Source: Ignavibacteriota bacterium (lineage in GTDB: Bacteria > Bacteroidota > Ignavibacteria > SZUA-365). Taken from it: DNA of 64,000 nt. Below the pieces are notes generated by a model, which was given only the letters and a program-made list of their open reading frames with translations, searched no databases and had not been told where the DNA came from. A program made the position numbers and the translations under genes. Below are positions 59,597 to 64,000 of this stretch, one piece after another (within the stretch, counting starts at the first letter, position 1; every line of letters starts with the position of its first letter). Location: NCBI GenBank assembly GCA_016218045.1, contig JACRFB010000072.1, positions 62,001-126,000 on the forward strand, in the 5' to 3' direction.

Positions 59597-62500
59597 ATGC
59601 ATACGGCAGGTTTACCCTCGGCGCTTCATATGGGAACAGTGCTGGCAATGGCGGCGGCTCTCTTTCATATCTCCCCCGTGATGACGGGTCAGGAGGCATG
59701 GAAAACAGCAGGTGGACCAGAAGGGGGGTATATCCACGACCTGTGCGTGGGAAAATCAGGCAATCTCTACGCGGTAACCGACATCGGGATTTTCCGATCG
59801 ATTAATGACGGTATGAACTGGGACTTCGTCTCCACTCCTTCGGGAATCGATCCGATCTCCCGAATATGTGCGGTCGGCTACAACCACATCATTGCCTCCT
59901 CCCGTGGCGGAATTGTCTATCGATCTACCAATCTTGGTGTGCAGTGGTCCAAAGTTCACACGCTTACCGCTGCAGGCGCCGTTGAGGGATTTATTGTGTG
60001 CAACACGGTCATGTACGTTGCTCTGAACGGAACGGAGACGGCGTCGCGCGGCGTGTATCGCTCTCTCGATTCCGGCCGCACCTGGCATCGCGCGGGCAGT
60101 GGACTCCCCGACGTCCCTGTCCATGCAATGACCGCTGACGCGAAGGGCAACATCGTGTATGCCGCGACCTCGGCCGGAGTCTTTCGGTCGGTGGACTCGG
60201 GCGCTCAGTGGCATGAGGTGGGCGCGCTCCCGGGAGACAACGGCATGCGTGTACGATCGCTGGCGGTGGATGCGTCAGGGACCATATATGCGGGGATACC
60301 GAGCAGCGTGGAGAACGACGTCAGACGCACCGGGGCCCTGTATCGAAGCAGCGACGGATGCGCATCGTGGTCCGCCTGCGCAAACGGCCTGTCATTTCCG
60401 GATGTGTTGCGCATCGACGTGGATACCGTGGGGGCAATGGTGTACATCGTTCAGGGCATAGGCAACGGCGTGCGATACCGGTCCTCGGATCGCGGGGATA
60501 CGTGGCACGTCACGGAACTACGCAATCGTGATGCCAGGTCGGGAATGGTCTTTTATCTCGGCACCGCGTTCGAGGCCTCCCCTTTCGGCATACACGCCTC
60601 ATACAACATGGGCATCTCGTGGATGAAGCGCATGACCGGAATCCGCGCTGCGGACACACGCGCCGTTGTGAGTGGCACCGATGGAAGTCTGTTTGCCGCA
60701 ACGCGCGCCTCCGGACTCTTCCGCACTCGGGCAGCCGGCGTGTGGGAAGAGATGAACGAAGGACTGGTGGACTTCGGATTCACCTCGCTGCTGCGCACGC
60801 ACGCAGGCACGCTGATAGCCGGCAGCGCGCCGGGATACTGCTTCCGATCCACCAACGCCGGGGCGCAGTGGGAACCGCTTACACTGCGCGTTCGATCGGC
60901 GGATCAGTGCACACTTGCCGGGAAGGCACCTGGACTTGTGCTACTCGGAGGAGCTTTTTCCACCGCGTCCGGTACCCAGCGAACTTTCCGCGGGATAATG
61001 CGTTCGGACAATGACGGCATCACCTGGACACTTGTCACGGATTCCACCTCGCCTGTAGCCCCCTTCACCGCATTTGCGGCGGGTCGCGGTTCACTGTTCT
61101 TTGCTGCGGACGATTCGAACGTGTGGCGAAGCGACGATGACGGAATCACATGGGTACGGACCGATTCCGCACCCTTAGGGGCGGTGTACCGTATCGCGTA
61201 CGACACATCCTCCGGATTCCTGTACGCATTGTGTTCCAGCGGACTTCATCGAAGCTTTAACAATGGACGAACGTGGGCACGCATCGACACACGCGCGGGC
61301 GCGGAACTGCTCTGCGCGCTCAACGTGCAGAACGGTACCGTCGTGTACAGCGCACCGGGCGTCGGCATACGATATTCGACAGATGCAGGGGAATCATGGG
61401 GGGTGGATTTACGCACGCGCCCCTGGGAATCCGCATCCGCCCTAATCACGGACGGCTCGGGGCGTCTTTTTGCAGCCACCTCGATGGGTGTATGGACAGC
61501 AGACGGCTGGCCGACGCCGCACGATACCGCGGGGACACTTCTCCCGGAGCCACCAGTACTCATCGCACCTGCCGATGCCGACACAGCGGCGACCATAACG
61601 CCCACCTGTGTTTGGTGGAGAGTTCTGAGCGCAACGAAATATTCCATTCAACTCTCACGCACGGCGGATTTCTCGGATGTTGTACGCGACACCACGACAC
61701 GATCCACATCCATCCGTTTTACGGGACTGCAGCCGGGCATCGTCCTGTATTGGCACGTCCGCTCGCACTCCGCAACGGCGGAGGGCACCTGGTCTGCTGC
61801 CCGGTGGTTCGCCACAAACGAGGCAGTGCCGAGTGTTCCGCTTCTTCTCACACCAGCACAAGGCGACACGGCTGTGTCCACGTCTCCCGAGTATTCCTGG
61901 TGGCCCGCCGACAACGCGGTTCAGTATCAGATCCAGATCTCGAGGACGGTGAGTTTTGACGCTGTCGAACACGACACGCTGACAACAGTTCCGCACTTAA
62001 CCATCGGATCGTTGCCGCTCAGCGCTGTACGGTACTGGCGCGTTCGCGGGATTCGGGGTGTACGCAGGGGCGCGTGGTCCGAAGCCCGGTGGTTCCGCGT
62101 CTATCATCTCCCCGCGCCCGACTCCGTCCGAGGTTTGTGGCCGTTGGACGGAATGGAGGGTGTGGCGCTCGACACAGTCTGCTCCTGGAGCCCTGTTCCG
62201 AATGCCACGTCCTATCGGATTGCCCTGTTACTGGTTTCGGATACAGTGCGCGGAGTGTACCGCGAAACGTCGTATCGCCCGCAAAAGCTGTATGGATGGA
62301 CGACATACAGGTGGAAGGTTGCGGCAAAAAATCCCGCAGGCACCGGTCCATGGTCCGCCGAGCGGACGTTTACCACAGGAACGGGTCCGCTTCCTGCTGT
62401 GCAACTTTTGTCGCCGGCCTCCTACGACTACGTCGATACACGCGAAGTGGATCTGCGCTGGACGTCGCTTCCACATGCCACGGAGTACACGGTCGAGGTG

Positions 62501-63244
62501 GCGTCGGACGATATCGACACTCAAAAGATCTGGATGCGTCAAACCGTGCCCGACACCGCGCTCCACATCGCCGCCCTTCCCGACACTGTGTATGCGTTTG
62601 CTTGGCGCGTCCGCGCGCTGCACGGTGTTGATTCCGGGTCATGGACGGAACACATGCCGTTTAGACACCTGTTGAGAGTCTATTTGGACAGCCCGCCCGA
62701 CAAAGCGCGGGATGTAGCCAATCCGGCACTGTGTGTCTGGGAAAAGCTACCCGCGGCGACGCAGTACCGTCTGCAGATCGACAACGACGGGCGCTTCGCG
62801 ACACACATCGTCCTCGATACTGTTCTCACTGAAAACATGGTGGCAGTGCCGGGCCTTCCGAGAGGGAGCAACCACTTCTGGCGTGTGAGCGCGTATAATC
62901 GCATCGGGCCCGGGCCATGGAGTGCGGTCTGGACATTCACGACCGGCACATCAACACAGGCGCACACTGTACGCGACGACATGCAGTCGATCCGTGTTGA
63001 GAATTATCCCAATCCCTTCTCGGACCTCAGCACGGTGCGTTTCACGCTGCCGCGGGCGGCCGCCGTGTCACTGCGGCTGTACGACCTCCTGGGACGTCTT
63101 GTGGTGCAGCTCGGGGAGGGTCGTTATCCACGCGGTGTGACGGCGCTGACACTCGACGGTACAGGATTACCGGCCGGTATCTACCACCTGGTTTTGACCG
63201 CGGAGGGGCGTCGAGAGGTGCGGCCGGTTACAATTCGGCGCTGA
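59597..63244 (+). CDS. T9SS-exported protein with Asp-box propeller and five FN3-like repeats
   Basis: The ATG at 59597, 5 nt after AAGGAG, gives a 1215-residue protein with a signal peptide (about 1-30). Residues about 35-645 contain repeated Asp-box (BNR) motifs such as S-L-D-S-G-R-T-W, S-V-D-S-G-A-Q-W, N-D-G-I-T-W and S-F-N-N-G-R-T-W, pointing to one or two beta-propellers of the sialidase/Ycf48 type. Five ~95-residue FN3-like repeats start near 651, 748, 841, 933 and 1029, each ending in Y-W-R-V/G-x-W-S-x-x-R-W-F-like strands. Residues from about 1134 are a type A sorting domain (N-Y-P-N-P-F-S-D). Sialidase catalytic residues cannot be assigned, so binding is more likely than hydrolysis. 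Confidence 0.88.
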   Translation: MHTAGLPSALHMGTVLAMAAALFHISPVMTGQEAWKTAGGPEGGYIHDLCVGKSGNLYAVTDIGIFRSINDGMNWDFVSTPSGIDPISRICAVGYNHIIASSRGGIVYRSTNLGVQWSKVHTLTAAGAVEGFIVCNTVMYVALNGTETASRGVYRSLDSGRTWHRAGSGLPDVPVHAMTADAKGNIVYAATSAGVFRSVDSGAQWHEVGALPGDNGMRVRSLAVDASGTIYAGIPSSVENDVRRTGALYRSSDGCASWSACANGLSFPDVLRIDVDTVGAMVYIVQGIGNGVRYRSSDRGDTWHVTELRNRDARSGMVFYLGTAFEASPFGIHASYNMGISWMKRMTGIRAADTRAVVSGTDGSLFAATRASGLFRTRAAGVWEEMNEGLVDFGFTSLLRTHAGTLIAGSAPGYCFRSTNAGAQWEPLTLRVRSADQCTLAGKAPGLVLLGGAFSTASGTQRTFRGIMRSDNDGITWTLVTDSTSPVAPFTAFAAGRGSLFFAADDSNVWRSDDDGITWVRTDSAPLGAVYRIAYDTSSGFLYALCSSGLHRSFNNGRTWARIDTRAGAELLCALNVQNGTVVYSAPGVGIRYSTDAGESWGVDLRTRPWESASALITDGSGRLFAATSMGVWTADGWPTPHDTAGTLLPEPPVLIAPADADTAATITPTCVWWRVLSATKYSIQLSRTADFSDVVRDTTTRSTSIRFTGLQPGIVLYWHVRSHSATAEGTWSAARWFATNEAVPSVPLLLTPAQGDTAVSTSPEYSWWPADNAVQYQIQISRTVSFDAVEHDTLTTVPHLTIGSLPLSAVRYWRVRGIRGVRRGAWSEARWFRVYHLPAPDSVRGLWPLDGMEGVALDTVCSWSPVPNATSYRIALLLVSDTVRGVYRETSYRPQKLYGWTTYRWKVAAKNPAGTGPWSAERTFTTGTGPLPAVQLLSPASYDYVDTREVDLRWTSLPHATEYTVEVASDDIDTQKIWMRQTVPDTALHIAALPDTVYAFAWRVRALHGVDSGSWTEHMPFRHLLRVYLDSPPDKARDVANPALCVWEKLPAATQYRLQIDNDGRFATHIVLDTVLTENMVAVPGLPRGSNHFWRVSAYNRIGPGPWSAVWTFTTGTSTQAHTVRDDMQSIRVENYPNPFSDLSTVRFTLPRAAAVSLRLYDLLGRLVVQLGEGRYPRGVTALTLDGTGLPAGIYHLVLTAEGRREVRPVTIRR

Positions 63245-63253
63245 TTATTGTCA

Positions 63254-63282
63254 TTGAACCCGATAATATTCTTCGGTAGTTT
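63254..63282 (+). promoter_or_regulatory. Promoter of the SGNH-like gene
   Basis: TTGAAC (63254-63259) and TAGTTT (63277-63282) are 17 bp apart, just after the stop of the preceding gene, giving a leader of about 83 nt. Confidence 0.5.
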
Positions 63283-63371
63283 TCCGCTTCGACTTTCGGT
63301 TCTTACACAGATGAGCGAGCGGCCGGTTCCGGGCTACGGCCCGTGTTGACGGCGCACGCAGGAGAACCACG

Positions 63372-64000
63372 ATGGTTACACCGCTTCGCTGTCGATGCGT
63401 TGTGCGCGCAATGTTGTGCGCTGTAAACGTTTTGCTGCCTGCGTTGGAAATGGAGGCGCAGGTCGACACAACATCTCCGGTGTCGCCGGTGCGTCTCGTC
63501 TTTGTCCACCATTCAGTCGGTTGGGCATGGCTGAATCCCGACGAGGGCAAGCTGCTCGGCACGCTGCGTGCTCGCCGCTACTACGTCAGCGACACCGATT
63601 ATGATTGGGGTCCACCCGATACGGATGTCAATGATGGCGCCAATGTCGGATCCCATACCGACATCGGACACTGGTACAACTGGTTTCTCGGTCCTCATCG
63701 CGACACATATCTCGCGTCATTGTACACAAACACCACGCTGTCGGCCGACTGGCGTGATTCCGAATCGGTGACTGATCCCGGCGGGGAAAACACGGTGATT
63801 GTCTTCAAGTCATGTTTCGTGAGCGCGCAGACGATATATGGCGACGAGAATGATGCGCCGCTGGCGGCGGGTCTTGCAAATCCGCTGCGCGGACACGGCA
63901 CCGCGGAGGAGGACGGCACGATGTACACCGTCGAGAACATCAAGGGACTGTACCGCGACCTGCTCGAGTATTTCCGGACACGTCCCGACAAGCTGTTTGT
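63372..64000 (+). CDS. Secreted SGNH/GDSL-like protein, 3' end outside window
   Basis: An ATG at 63372 preceded by AGGAG (7 nt) opens a frame of 209 complete codons that runs off the window. The first ~30 residues are a signal peptide. The mature part begins with V-R-L-V-F-V-H-H-S-V-G-W-A-W-L and later has V-I-V-F-K-S-C-F-V-S-A-Q and R-P-D-K-L-F, a pattern I associate with SGNH-like secreted proteins of this phylum, often with a T9SS tail. The classical G-D-S-L serine is not visible in this part. Function is unassigned. Confidence 0.7.
   Translation, partial: MVTPLRCRCVVRAMLCAVNVLLPALEMEAQVDTTSPVSPVRLVFVHHSVGWAWLNPDEGKLLGTLRARRYYVSDTDYDWGPPDTDVNDGANVGSHTDIGHWYNWFLGPHRDTYLASLYTNTTLSADWRDSESVTDPGGENTVIVFKSCFVSAQTIYGDENDAPLAAGLANPLRGHGTAEEDGTMYTVENIKGLYRDLLEYFRTRPDKLF

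Overview
The window is about 64 kb of GC-rich chromosomal DNA from a member of the Bacteroidota/Chlorobi/Ignavibacteria (FCB) group. Four large secreted proteins end in a type IX secretion (Por/T9SS) C-terminal sorting domain built around an N-Y-P-N-P-F motif, succinate dehydrogenase is the diheme B type with a single membrane subunit, and folP lies next to a diadenylate cyclase. The candidate promoters resemble the ordinary sigma-70 type (TTGnnn, 16-17 bp, TAnnnT), not the TAnnTTTG type of Bacteroidia. An Ignavibacteria/Kapabacteria/Chlorobi-like lineage is therefore a better guess than Bacteroidia, but no 16S gene is present to settle it. No prophage, insertion sequence, integron or CRISPR array was seen.

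Layout. (1) 1-1089: an SPFH/band-7 membrane protein and a ribbon-helix-helix protein (cut by the window edge) share the minus strand, behind a promoter that overlaps three 11-bp-phased GATAT repeats. (2) 1195-3903: polA on the plus strand. (3) 3939-36543, all minus strand: the core translation/transcription cluster. Read in the direction of transcription it runs tRNA-Thr(TGT), Tyr, Gly, Thr(GGT), rpmG, tRNA-Trp, secE, nusG, rplK, rplA, rplJ, rplL, [hairpin], rpoB, rpoC, terminator; then from a new promoter rpsL, rpsG, fusA, tuf, rpsJ, rplC, rplD, rplW, rplB, rpsS, rplV, rpsC, rplP, rpmC, rpsQ, rplN, rplX, rplE, rpsN, rpsH, rplF, rplR, rpsE, rpmD, rplO, secY, map, infA, rpmJ, rpsM, rpsK, rpsD, rpoA, rplQ, terminator; then engB.

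(4) 36666-40881, minus strand: a serine-hydrolase lipoprotein and a tightly packed folP-cdaA-pcm-miaA operon (folate, c-di-AMP, protein repair, tRNA modification). (5) 40882-50935: a composite block of short tandem repeats followed by three T9SS-exported proteins, each with its own candidate promoter and a downstream stem-loop or terminator. (6) 51011-59462: an apparent operon sdhC-sdhA-sdhB, an eIF2B-like protein, a large polytopic membrane protein and urocanase (hutU), with an octamer tandem array in the hutU leader. (7) 59524-64000, plus strand: a 1215-residue T9SS protein with Asp-box and FN3-like repeats, then a secreted SGNH-like protein cut by the window end.

How it works together: most of the window is the growth machinery (ribosome, RNA polymerase, elongation factors, Sec translocon) in near-canonical order. 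The accessory half is cell-surface export cargo plus respiratory and housekeeping genes. The less ordinary features are the SPFH-RHH pair with its phased operator-like repeats, the loss of tuf from its usual tRNA-flanked place, the eIF2B-like/polytopic pair attached to the sdh operon, and the intergenic micro-repeats.
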